Below are positions 1 through 10,600 of a stretch of 64,000 bases of DNA, in pieces. The stretch's first letter is position 1; every line of letters starts with the position of its first letter. The position numbers were made by a program, and so were the translations under genes. The stretch is taken from positions 31,451,919-31,515,918 of the forward strand of contig CM046306.1 in the NCBI GenBank assembly GCA_025267735.1, given 5' to 3'. This DNA comes from Mactra quadrangularis. Lineage: Eukaryota; Mollusca; Bivalvia; Venerida; Mactridae. Below the pieces are notes generated by a model, which did no database searches, was not told where the DNA came from, and worked only from the letters and a program-made list of their open reading frames with translations.

Positions 1-354
1 ATAAAAGCTAGTTTTTCACAACGACCTTTTACATTTACAAAAAAATCACGAAGGCAAAGTTGGCAGACTCAGCAGAAGGAAAGTTCCTTTAATTTTGACA
101 AAATATACGTTAATATTACAAGCACGAAAATTCCCCCTCTCCACAGTTTCGTTCGATTTTTTTCATAAAAAATGTGCAAATACATGCTGATTACCGAGTC
201 TTATTTTAAACCACAATTAAGACAAAGCATGTGATATTATGCATCATGTTAAAGCTGATTCATTGGAAAACGTTTTGACGGGTACATTTTGAAATAAAAA
301 TAAACAATAAGGACGTGATGAGTGTACAAAACAGGCCAATTTGTGTTCGACAAT

Positions 355-546
355 GACATAGATAAACAAGAATAGTACTCACCCTGGGACATAGACAAAC
401 AAGAATGGTACTAACCCTGTGACATAGACAAACAAGTATGGTACTCACCCTGTGACATAGACAAACAAGAATGGTACTCACCCAGTGACATAGACAAACA
501 AAAATGGTACTCCGCCTGTGACATAGACAAACAAGAATGGTACCAC
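355..546. repeat. 33-bp minisatellite, about six copies
   Basis: Six consecutive units begin with gacatagacaaacaa and continue with a variant of gaatggtactcaccctgt; each unit is 33 bp and copies differ by a few substitutions. Because 33 is a multiple of three, the minus strand reads as a repetitive 104-residue ORF, which is an artefact of the repeat. Confidence 0.9.
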
Positions 547-1073
547 AGATACATATTCCCAAAATACACAACATTTTACTTACTTCTGTGGATTTCTACT
601 AAAGTGATACACAAGTGGTGCTGCTAGAAGCAACACTAAAAGTACAAATTTCAAAATGAATGGTAATCAATTTTCTGATAAAACTTAAATTGCAAGCTTA
701 CAAAGTTGAAATGTCTCAAAACTTTTGGTAGCCACTGTATGTATATATGTCGCTGTGTTGATGTCGCTGTGTTGAGATAGACGTTCAGGCTCACTCACTT
801 ACATAAGTTTATCTTTCAAATATTATTATCTTTTAGTTTTAACTGATAATTTTGTTACTATATTAGTCTGTTTATTTGACTGACTGAGATTTTGTTATAT
901 TTGTGTTTAGATATTCTAATGTGTATTGAAGTAATTATTAACTTGGATTATAATATGTTTGGATGAAATCTTTATTTAATTGAGAGGTTATTGATATTTT
1001 CTTGCCTTCTTTTTCTAAGTATTTCCAATTTTGTACCTTTGATTCTCTATTTAGAACTGTTCTGGATTTTGTC

Positions 1074-1238
1074 CAACTGTCAGTGAAGCATATTTACCCC
1101 CACTGATTTAAATACTCAATATTTGTTTAAAATTCACTGTACTTAAAAACCAGATATTACTGTAATTGATAGTAAGTACCGAAGTACTGTAGCAAGTATT
1201 TAACTCAGTGGGGTTAATGTAGGCATCACTGACAGTTG
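1074..1238. mobile_element. MITE-like inverted-repeat element, 165 bp
   Basis: The left end (caactgtcagtgaagc...) and right end (...gcatcactgacagttg) are reverse complements over roughly 48 bp with some mismatches, leaving a short loop. No coding capacity. A clear target-site duplication is not visible, so the superfamily is not assigned. Confidence 0.75.
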
Positions 1239-1806
1239 AATAAAATTTATCATTACCCCTTTAGATATCTGTTGACTGAAGTACCATTTCTTTGTTAATT
1301 GTTTTTTTTAATGTTTATGTGGAGGTCCATAACTTGGTTTGAAAACTTGTTGTCCAACCCAATTAGGGGCCTTAGCCAGTTATTTCCCCTTGTATACTTT
1401 TCAAATAGGTAGATCCAATCAGTTGGATTACTCGGATTTTACCCTCACTTTTCAATGTCAATTTGCCACAGTTAATCTTTAATGACTTTTTTGTAAATCA
1501 TTTAATTTTAAAAATCTAGCTAAGTATTGTTAGGGCAAAGAAATATCTAAATTTCGTCACTTCTGTTAAAATCTTAATTTACAAGAAAAATATTAAATAA
1601 AACATTTTGCTATCCTTACATAGAAATTCAATGATAAAATCTGAGGATTCCATCTGATAGTACATACTTACCAATTGGAATGCTTCTGATTTTATCAAGA
1701 AAAGATAACTGACAAAAGTCCCTCATTGTCATTGCTGTTATTTAGTAGCAAAACTGTACCTAGAGGACGTATTTCAATCAGTATTTCTCTCACTATATTT
1801 CAGGTT

Positions 1807-1928
1807 ATGGCAGCATATTACAAACATCAAGACATATCCTATCATGACCTACAAGAAGTCCCAGCAGATCTTATTGCTAAAACAGCAAAATATGTTGAAG
1901 AACTTGACTTATCTTATAATAGAATCTC
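1807..1928 (+). CDS. LRR gene, first coding exon
   Basis: The exon body probably starts at 1804 after a tttcag acceptor; the first ATG is at 1807. It encodes about 40 residues ending in a LRR core (VEELDLSYNRI). Reading stops being LRR-like exactly at 1929, where the sequence becomes atatccttttat, a match to the U12-type AT donor. The exon ends in phase 2 (codon split after 'tc'). Confidence 0.6.
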
Positions 1929-1938
1929 ATATCCTTTT

Positions 1939-1970
<32 letters not shown>

Positions 1971-1997
1971 ATGATAATAATAATAATAATAAAAATG

Positions 1998-2071
<74 letters not shown>

Positions 2072-2072
2072 G

Positions 2073-2142
<70 letters not shown>

Positions 2143-3100
2143 TAATAATAATAATAAAAATGATAATAATAATAATAATAATAATAATAAAGACTTTATT
2201 TATAGAGGCAACACAGTTAGACAAAGCCCAATCTTCCCTGTGAGCCTCTTGACAACAGTATTTACATAATATATACAACAAGCAAGGTAAAACATTTGAA
2301 AAGTGATTAAACCTAATTAAAACAAATACAATTGAGACAATAAAAGAAGTAATGATGATTTATGATGATTTTGTATTCCACCACACATTATATCTCTGTT
2401 TGAACGAGTTCAAAGTGTTAGCGGTTTGTACCTCTTTTGGAAGGGCATTCCATAATTTTGGGCCTGAGTAATTCAAAGATTTTTTGCGTCAAATCCAGTC
2501 TAGGTTTGTTGTAACTGGAGTTTATATTGCAATTGGTTATGTGCTGGGATTTCGAATCTAGTTTCTTTAAAGGGTTATAAGTTCGAATCTTACCCGGAAA
2601 AGTTAAACCGTTCCATGAACATTTGTTTATATTTTGACAATTCTTAATAAAGTATACATGGGGAAGTTGCCTGACTCGTGGAAGACGGGTAGGCGACCTT
2701 CTCGTACCCCGAGGTCATTAAGTATTGAGAATCCTACTAGACTTTGGGTACGAGAATGGGTAAGTGAGTACTGGTTATAGACAAGGTTCAGGAAAGTTAG
2801 GTTAGGTGCACTGGGCGCCGTAAAATGACCATATGTTTTGGTAACACTAAGTTAAACCCAGCAAAAATTATATATTTTAAAATTAAATTCTGAATACTCG
2901 GACATTATCGGTGAGAATTTCTAAAAATTAAAATTGTCATATCTTTAACACTTTATTTAATGATTTAAGATTTTTAATTGACTACACAAAGATATCATCA
3001 TTGGTTATAGATCATAATGTGATTACGTCACATGTTAAAATGCCTGACTTGCCAACTCTACAGACATTATGGGTCAACCACAACAGAATTGAAAATCTAA
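1807..3100 (+). CDS. Leucine-rich-repeat protein, N-terminal exons only (partial gene)
   Basis: Two exons read as an LRR protein. Exon 1 (ATG at 1807) begins MAAYYKHQDIS and runs into a repeat with the LDLSYNRIS pattern. Exon 2 carries SLVIDHNVI, then LPTLQTLWVNHNRIENL, two further LxxLxLxxNxI units. The layout is reminiscent of the LRMDA/C10orf11 type of small LRR protein, but that is pattern memory rather than a search result. The intron from 1929 has an AT-AN, U12-type look and holds LINE and SINE debris. Exon 2 ends at an excellent donor (gtaagt at 3101), so the protein continues, but no further exon was recognised in the window. The remaining exons may lie beyond it, with the two downstream genes nested in a long intron, or the locus may be rearranged. 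Confidence 0.6.
1947..2190. repeat. (AAT)n microsatellite with GATAAT interruptions; tail of a LINE
   Basis: An almost pure run of aat with an inner block of gataat repeats. On the minus strand it directly follows ...aataaagtcttt, so it is best read as the 3' microsatellite tail of the LINE at 2190-2490. Its six-frame products are poly-Asn and poly-Ile artefacts. Confidence 0.85.
2190..2490 (-). mobile_element. 5'-truncated non-LTR retrotransposon (LINE) 3' end
   Basis: On the minus strand a segment decodes as the C-terminus of a LINE reverse transcriptase (GPKLWNALPKEV ... SFKQRYNVWW, then stop), a motif common in CR1/L2/Jockey-type elements. It is followed by a short 3' UTR, an AATAAA signal and the (ATT)n tail. 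The rest of the element is missing, as is usual for 5'-truncated insertions. Confidence 0.8.
2523..2867 (+). mobile_element. tRNA-derived SINE, family A (degenerate head)
   Basis: A B-box-like stretch (gttcgaatcttaccc near 2581) is followed by a body sharing gtactggttatagacaagg, ggaaagttaggttaggtgc and gccgtaaaatgac with the copy at 15400. The 3' end reads gttaaacccagcaaaaa. Confidence 0.8.
2970..3100 (+). CDS. LRR gene, second coding exon
   Basis: Encodes LRR units including SSLVIDHNVI and TLWVNHNRIENL. The start is uncertain (2952, 2961 or 2970, all in the same frame). The end is firm: gtaagt follows 3100, leaving phase 1. Confidence 0.6.
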
Positions 3101-3472
3101 GTAAGTTCTCTAACTATCAGTGTACATGTAATCACGTAATCTTCAGAATATAAACAAACAAACAAGGATCGACAACTCTGTATGAGAGATTGCGCCGTAA
3201 ATTTTGATGATTTTCATTATAAAACATTTGGAATGAATAAGTAGTGCTATAGTGGCGTTTTAAAATGAAAATCAATAAAATTAACGGCGTTGAAAGGCCA
3301 CTTAACGCAAGAAAGAAAACCAGTCCGTCATCCAAACACTTATGTCGATCCAAATATGTACACATTTCAAAATATCATAAATACTACTAACGAGAAAAAG
3401 TGTTCAAAACTGGGGAAATTTAACAATAAATTACTTACGTACGTTTCAGAAATTCAGACCACCACCAGCCCT

Positions 3473-3780
3473 GCGTTCAGTTACCGCGAACGTTACAAAA
3501 CGTTCCGTAACGATACATTCGGAACTCCTCGGCCATTCGCTGCGAATAATCTCGGACATATTTAGACGCTATTTTGAAACTACCGGTGTTAAAGTAAACA
3601 AATATATGATCGTTTAGGCATTGAGTGATGTTTCGTTTTTAGTCCGTAAATTTTGAAACATCACTCAATTTAACGATCTCATATTTGTGTATTATATTAG
3701 GTTATTCGCAGCGAATGGCCGAGGAGTTCCGAATGTATCGTTATGTAACGTTCTGTAACGTTTTGTATAATTGAACACGC
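3473..3780. mobile_element. Near-perfect palindromic (foldback) element, 308 bp
   Basis: The two halves are reverse complements almost throughout. The outer arms pair gcgttcagttac with ataattgaacacgc. The middle arms pair gatacattcggaactcctc with gaggagttccgaatgtatc, and ggccattcgctgcgaata with its complement. The inner arms pair gagtgatgtttc with gaaacatcactc. No coding capacity. Confidence 0.85.
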
Positions 3781-4559
3781 TACTATTATTGTGTTCGCTT
3801 GAACAATCGTTCACATGATTGCTGTGTCAGGGACGGATCTACGATTCCTGTCAAGGAACCCGACTTTATCATTGCCGATACGTTATTATTTATTAAGAAA
3901 TTTTCGAAGACAATATTAAACTTAAGCCCGATTCTATTGGTTTTTTAGTTTCATCTGGTCACCATATCTCTTAGAATTCGAATTAAACAAATGATCAAGC
4001 CTTGTACTGTGTTACTCTTTTAACTTTTTTGAAAACTGACCATGTAAAACTGTGGCTTCAAACAAATCTAACAATTACAGTAATACCACTGGATCTACAC
4101 TTTGAATATGTAAAGTTAAAACAACAAAATCAAAAGTGGAATATTGATCTAGAGAGCATGTGGTTCTAACTATCTAATAATATCCTCTACAAGAAATACA
4201 GTAAACAAATTGCCAATAGAAACTGTGATATTTTACTTGGGCCTTTAACCCAATAGTAGCCTATTCTTGATCCCCAAGATTTTTTATACTTCTAGTCTGT
4301 GCCTGGCGACGTGAAATTCGTACCAGACATAACACATGAGTGCTCAATTGAATATATGTCAGATGATCGAGCTGACCAGTCACTGTGCTCAATAACCTCC
4401 CACTGCAGATAGTCCTCGACCAACATGGCGCTGTGGGTACCAGCAAATACGGTAAAATTCCACTATTACGCCAATCAAAATCCACTATTTTGATATAGGG
4501 ACCTATCTCTTCCCAAATTAAACTTTTTTTGGCTTGAAACTCGCATGATTCTCAACAAG

Positions 4560-4710
4560 TCTTCAAAGTAGATCTTTACTGGACATCAGTACCTGGACCC
4601 TCTATAACATAAAAGGGTATAACGAGTCCAGGTGAGGATCGAACCAGCAACCCCTTCGGTACGCAACATTTAAAATCAAAATTCTGTACGTAGCCTACTT
4701 TGCCACAGAC
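4560..4710 (-). mobile_element. tRNA-derived SINE fragment
   Basis: On the minus strand a good B box (gctggttcgatcctcacc) follows a degenerate anticodon-arm region. The A box is not clear. It abuts the palindromic element at 4712. Confidence 0.45.
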
Positions 4711-4711
4711 C

Positions 4712-4913
4712 AGCAGCGTGTTCAGTAACGACGGATACGGGACAACTCAACCCGTAGACAACTAAACCCATGGATAACTCAACCCATAGTTGGGACAACT
4801 CAAACCGTTAGCGAGGTATTGAGTTTTCTCGGGTTGAGTTGTCTTTGGGTTGAGTTGTCCCGACTCTAACGTTACGGATCGTCTCGGAACGTTCGGAGTA
4901 ATTGAACACACTG
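4712..4913. mobile_element. Inverted-repeat element with repeated acaactcaaccc motif
   Basis: The left end cagcgtgttcagtaacg pairs with the right end taattgaacacactg. Inside, several gggacaactcaaccc units face ggttgagttgtccc units. Its ends resemble those of the element at 3473-3780, suggesting one family of termini with different interiors. Confidence 0.7.
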
Positions 4914-7296
4914 TTGGATTTTTACTCATAACTGACTACCTTTCTTTACATTTTCCTAAATATTACTTTAACAAGTATGGCTGGTTCACTGAAGACATAT
5001 TAAGAGTTCTGAGTGAGCCTACAAATATTATTGTTTGTTTTTTCAACTTTCGAACATAAATAATGACTTGTATAATAATGAGCCATATCCAACTATTTGT
5101 CCTTTCGTAACTTACATATTTGACTTCTTGATAAAATCGATAATTAATCAGGGCCACCGTTGTTGCGCTCGGTATTGTTCGGAAATTTCCGATATGACAC
5201 CCTGCTGTGATCATAGATTGATAAAACTGATCAACCCCATCAAAATATCACGTGATAGACTCTGCATGACGTCTATTACCAACATTTGATATCTGTTATA
5301 TTTTCAAATAAACTTATAAATAACAGACGCTGCAGTGCGCGGTTAGAATGAAAATATATTCCATGGAGTTTGATTTACGTTTTCTTTTATGAAAAGAATT
5401 AAAATATTATAAACTATGTATCATTCAAATAATTTTCATTACACCTTGTGTGTATTTACAGTTGCAACAGCGTAAGTAAAGGTACATATATAAATATAAA
5501 TAATTACTTTAATGACAATTAAAAACATAAATCAATAGGCATATAAATTGTACACTTAATAGACGCGCTATAACTCTGAAAGGCAAATATGAACGCAATA
5601 AATGAACATTAAAATACTGAAAATATGTAACATAATTTCATATAAAGACAAACATCTGGAACATCAACCAATATCAATCGATGCTTTAACCTTTAAATGT
5701 ATAAACACTGGCTATTTTAAAAAAAATCCAAAAACAAGCCGATAGCATTTCACAGATTTATTGTTTAAAAAATAAAATCTATATCATCCTCGCTACCAAG
5801 TGTATGTTTTACGACCTGGGTGGTACAATAATGATTGTAGTATCCTGTCATAAAACAAGGACCCTGTTTATATAGGGTCCTTCATAAAATGACACCCGCT
5901 AGGATGTAGATAAACGCACCTACAGGGGTCCAATAAGGAGTGTAATAAAGTTCATCAATGCATATTAGGTCGTATCGGAAACAATAAAGAATGATAGAAA
6001 ATGCATTATAACAAGTCCAAATAGTATATTGATAAAAAATACTGTGAAGAAAAGACAGATGAATAAGTTTTTCTGTTGTTGTTTTTCTCAGCTATGCGTA
6101 TCTCATTTTTTTTATAAGTTTATGAGCTAAAATTCATTTGATTTTTATTTCGTATTTTATAAATTCTCTAGTCATGGAAAACTTGTAAATGTGAAGTTCT
6201 TTAATTAAATATCTAAACAGCATCGTTTTATGAAATTAGATAATGTATTTTCCTCTTCTTAAATAATTAGTTTACAGCATAATGTGTGTAAGAATAAGAA
6301 ACAAATAACGAATTATACAATACCATACAATTTTCAACTTTTGTAACATGTAAACTTGAAATTGAAAAAAATATATGTTTAAATCTTGTTACATAGACTT
6401 ATTTTCATAGGGTAAAAAATCTTGTATCGGCAAAGCCCCATTATCAAAAGTAAGAGTATTTTTACTGCAAAGAAAGTAGACATTTATCTTTTTCAAACAC
6501 TTCTATATAAAGAACAAGTTTTTTTAGACGTATATAAATGAATGTAGTGTGGTCGTCACTTTTTTAAAACATGGAAACTAAAATTTAGAAAGCAGAATGG
6601 TTTGAACAGTAAATTTTGTTTCTTAAATGCATGTTATATTTTAATAACTTCATATGTTTGTAAAGCAGTTAGTTTTCAAGTTGAATGTTGATAAATATAT
6701 CTTCATATTGTGACTTAGATTATAATGCTCGATAACAAATAATATATTCGACCGCTGATAAGATCGGTAGCGATAAAGCATCGAATGCTATCGGTCGTTC
6801 GGCTATCTTCGGCAGTTTCCGTGTAGCGAAACGGAATCTCCCGAAAGAAGGAAAAAACAATACTTACTGAACTAATTCGCTATTTCCCCCTACTAAATAT
6901 TTTTCAAAAATTATAAAACCTATACCATTAGTTAACGAAAAGATCGTAGTAATTGAATCCGAATGGGATAGAAAAGATTTTTAAATAATAAAACAGATAT
7001 TGGACAAAGCATTGCCAATATTGAGGTAAAAAAAATCATTTTTGTATTGAAATGCATAGGAAATAGGGTTAACATTTTTAACTCAAAATTCCCCCAACTA
7101 TTTATTTTTCAATTTTGTATAAGATATAATACCATAAGAAAGAGGATGAAATGAATTATATGAAACTGAATGGGATGGAATAATAAATACTTAAAAATCC
7201 GAGTTATATTAGGTTAAGTACCAATGTCCTTCTTATTTCTATATAGCGCGCACTAGCCTACTAGGTTTAACGATAAATGGACAAATAGTTAGATAG

Positions 7297-7340
7297 ATAG
7301 ATATTCTTTATTGCCTCCAAATAAAGAATATCTAACAGCT
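7297..7340. repeat. Hairpin with LINE-tail-like sequence
   Basis: agatattctttatt and aataaagaatatct form a 14-bp stem around gcctccaa. The (gata)n run before it and the aataaagaatatct motif resemble a retroelement 3' end with a tetranucleotide tail on the minus strand. Confidence 0.5.
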
Positions 7341-7396
7341 TCGCGGTTTACTGCCTGACTGCAGAGGCAATGTCACCTTTGTAATTGTATAATAGA

Positions 7397-7452
7397 ACGT
7401 ATTCAGTCACTGTGAAATTATGCAAGCTTTGAGATTTGAGATAAACGAACTA
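7397..7452. mobile_element. Solo terminal repeat of the element family at 18970-19202
   Basis: attcagtcactgtgaaatta followed by tgcaagctttgagatttgag and aactat matches the right terminus of the 18970-19202 element with a few substitutions. No partner terminus was seen nearby. Confidence 0.6.
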
Positions 7453-7639
7453 TCACTACAGTATTCCCAGGTTGTAAGAACTACAGCTACATGTACATGC
7501 ATGTATAACAACCTCGGTTCTAGTCGTTGGTACAGTTCATAAAACATCCGTGAATGATTCGCAAAAAGTTACGCAACGAGTTTTCGTCTTAAAGTTTCAG
7601 CTCCTGTAGATGTTTTTTGAGTTGGCTTTAGTTCCTAAC

Positions 7640-8400
7640 TGCAGGCGTCGCTCAAACCAATGACGGGCTCTAACGGTTCATCTTCGACGGTTTATTCCAA
7701 AATCACATGCAAATGCGATATTCACGGTTGCATAGTCGTTTGTCCATAAAAACCATATAACTTGTACTTATAGTCTAACAGTCTAACTGCAGAAGATGCT
7801 TGGGCTGATATTCATAGTGTAGGCTTAGGCCTACATTTTGTAGTTCGTCTTGGAAACTTAACGGCCGGGTTTTTTTAATAAACTCATAGTTTTAGATATG
7901 ACTTGCTTAGTCAAATCACCGCCCACCGGCTTGCCCAGTAGCCATATCGTAGCTCTGTCGTTACTTTACCGGTATTCGCCGGTTGCTACCGTCCCAGACT
8001 TTAGTTCGAGCTTCAATGTTCGTCCGTCCTCCTCCTTAACACACTTTTGACATACCGGGAGTCATCGTATCTCTATGTTGCGAATATGCTATTTCTGTTT
8101 ACAACAATTTCACTCGGGGAGAGACGGATCATGCCGGAGGAGCAACGGTGATGTCTCGGATTTCCTGACATAAGTCGGCATTAGTGTCGCTTCCCGGTAA
8201 ATCCCTGTTGTATTTAAATTCTTAACACCACCGGGGCCCCTCTCCGTTGTTCGCAAATTCAACACTGTTTATCCCGATCTCGTAGCGGCGCTAAGGTTGT
8301 TCTCCCAGTTTGCCCCTGGTTCAAAACCGGGACGTACCGGGTCTGTATACCGGTATTGAACGATCAATATGGCATTTAAACAATCCACCGGTGCTCACGT
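7640..8400. promoter_or_regulatory. CpG-richer stretch, possible promoter or 5' UTR exon region
   Basis: By eye this stretch carries many more CG dinucleotides and higher GC than its flanks, for example ccaccggggcccctctccg and cgatctcgtagcggcgc. It lies about 4-5 kb upstream of the zinc-finger start codon on the same strand, whose exon has an upstream splice acceptor and so needs a 5' exon. That link is inference; a GC-rich decayed repeat is an alternative. Confidence 0.3.
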
Positions 8401-8760
8401 AATTTTCTTCCAAGAAATTTGGTGCAGTTTGTTTTTATAGAAATTTGAGCCTAACTTCTTTGTCAATTTGCCTTGTAATTTAGTATTTTTGTGCGATAAA
8501 TCTTCACATTTTTTTCAGAAAATAATTACCTAGGTAATTTAGTTTTAAATTTTAGATATATTCATCGTTAATCCTAACTTGAGTGTTATTTTGACATTTT
8601 TATTCTGAGTGAGTCAGTGACATCGATTTGCTTGTGAATGTGATTTTAAGTACAACCGAGTACTATACTAGCTGGGTTCTAGTTGTTACTGTTTCTTATT
8701 TATAACTAAATGTCAAGCTTATCTAGTTTGAACAGATATGAAAGCAGGACAATATGTATT

Positions 8761-10209
8761 CAGTGTTTCTGCAATCTTCAAAATTCCGAGGGTCATTTTT
8801 GACCCCCTCTTTTATTTTTTGAGGGTCATTTGAAGTTTAGAAGGGTCAGTGTTATAATTTGACTATTTACCCCATTTATATTAAAAATGAGCTGCATAAT
8901 AAAAATGAAGGGTTGTTTTGCTCCACTAAATATATATAGAGAAGTTGACAACCTTGTTGAATGATGTGTACTAGTTATGAAAAAGGGTTCAGCAAAGCCT
9001 GGTTAGGTGAGCTTGCAACCATAAAATGACATTATTTTGTCAACACAGCGATAAACTGAACAAAAATCAAGTATTTACAAATAGTAAACAGGGTTTTATC
9101 CGTCACATGATCACATAAAAGATAAAATATTTTCTTACGTAAATTTGTCATTTTTAAAAAGAAAATCCACGGAAACGTATGTAAAATCGTCAATTTTCGA
9201 TTTGGGTTGTAAATTTTATAAATTTACAAATATTTTTTATGTTAAATTCTCAGTTTAATGGATTGAAATAATCCACTAAAAATCGCCGACATTTCACAAG
9301 AAATCGCAGAGCTTTTTTGGGAAAAAAAAGTTGTGTAAAATCATCAGTTTATACCGTCTTAAAGTAATTATTTAAAAGTAACAATCTAAAGACAGTGCTA
9401 TTTTAAAAATAGGTGAATGTATTATAGTAAACAAAAGAACAAGTTTATCTGCATTCGCCAATATTTTTTTAATCGGCAATTTTCTTTTGATCATAATTAT
9501 TAAGCAGACAAATAAAGAACTAGGTCATTCTTGTTTTAAGCATAATAATTATATTAACATTTAAATCAAACTTAACGCTATGATAACACACTGAGACATT
9601 GCAACTAAGACATTGCTGTGTAATAAAACATCAAAGAGTGTGAAAAGGTGCCGATACGACACACATCTTAACAATGTCAAACATGTGTAAATTTGTAACC
9701 AAACAAAGGATTAAAATGAATTATCGCTGGTAAATGATGAAATATACAATTAACAGACGTTTTGTGACACATGTTAATTTAATAAGACAAAATCACTATT
9801 TTAAATTGATACCTCGTAACCAAATGCCCGCGTCATATACAATGATTAGTGATCTACTTATCACCCAAAAAAGGACTGTCGTATTTTTGGCAGCATATAT
9901 TTGTGTACTGTCGTAAAATTTAATTGACAAAGTTATGATAGAATAATCAAAATTTTATCGGTAAATTGTGATCAAAGAAACAATTTACTGTTGCTTTCAC
10001 TGTGTATCAGTATGAAAAAATATACCGATTTTTGGGACGCTATAATTTACCCTGTTATCTTTGTCTTGGAATGAACATGAAAGAACAAGATAATAATTTA
10101 CTGTAATATATTGGTTGCGTCACAAATGACGCACTAGACACATTTTTACGGGTCATCACTGAAAAAAATGCGTCAAAGACGCAAAAAACGCACAGTTGCG
10201 GAAACACTG
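8761..10209. mobile_element. hAT-like TIR element, 1.45 kb, without transposase
   Basis: The ends cagtgtttctgcaa and ttgcggaaacactg are inverted repeats of the type seen in hAT elements. Flanks share tgtatt on both sides (an imperfect duplication). Subterminal gggtcat motifs occur near both ends. It contains a SINE-A 3' tail (8991-9070) but no recognisable transposase; the longest ORF is about 60 codons. Confidence 0.6.
8991..9070 (+). mobile_element. SINE family A, 3' tail fragment
   Basis: agcaaagcctggttaggtg, accataaaatgacatta and ataaactgaacaaaaat align with the 3' third of the SINE copies at 2523 and 15400. Confidence 0.5.
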
Positions 10210-10343
10210 TGTATTAGTTTATTTGTATGTAGAATTTTGAAGGTAAATGGAATTCTAACTTAGAACAATCTACGTCCCCTTGCTGGGTTTTACATAATCA
10301 GGCCGGTAGCTACACATTGGTTTAGAAAATCGTAAAAATACAA

Positions 10344-10600
10344 ATGCCGGCTAGAATGCACTTTACCGGTACGCGCCTACTGCGCATGCGTCATTTTGCA
10401 TTTTTCATTGAGTTGGTACTGACGGTGACCGTTAAAAGCGGGGTTTCGGGGGCGGAAGTCCCTGATAAAAGACAGAAAATATCATGAAATTAAAATAAAA
10501 TCGCTTACCTTTCTATTCAAACAGGGTTAGGGTTAGGGTAAGGGTTATATTTCTACTTCCGGTGAATTACTACATACCGGTAAAGTGCAGTAGCCCCCAA
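10344..10600. mobile_element. Inverted-repeat element containing telomere-like repeats
   Basis: The left end carries gcactttaccggta and the right end taccggtaaagtgc, with partly matching outer sequence. The interior has gggttagggttagggtaagggtta at 10524-10547, just over three TTAGGG-type units. Confidence 0.6.

Larger units (their letters stand above)
1..1806. other. Non-coding region upstream of the LRR gene
   Basis: No convincing coding exon was seen. The stretch holds a 33-bp minisatellite (355-546) and a palindromic element (1074-1238). The last bases before 1804 form a plausible 3' splice site (ctatatttcag), so an upstream 5' UTR exon may lie in this stretch or before the window. Confidence 0.5.
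1929..2969 (+). other. Probable U12-type (minor spliceosome) intron
   Basis: The 5' end reads ATATCCTTTT, which is the classic U12 AT-donor consensus. TCTTTAAC at 2942-2949 fits the U12 branch-point consensus (TTCCTTAAC). Three 3' ends keep the frame: AC at 2950-2951 (too close to the branch point), AA at 2959-2960 (ideal spacing of about 12 nt, adds an LRR-like segment) and AG at 2968-2969 (conventional, but about 21 nt away). The AG is used for the coordinates here. The intron contains an (AAT)n array, a LINE 3' end and a SINE. Confidence 0.6.

Noticed and set aside
260..574. 104-codon minus-strand ORF with repeated VCLCHR units
   Set aside because: It is the translation of the 33-bp minisatellite; no domain, splice or promoter support.
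1844..2281. Poly-Asn and poly-Ile ORFs on both strands
   Set aside because: Pure translation of the (AAT)n microsatellite.
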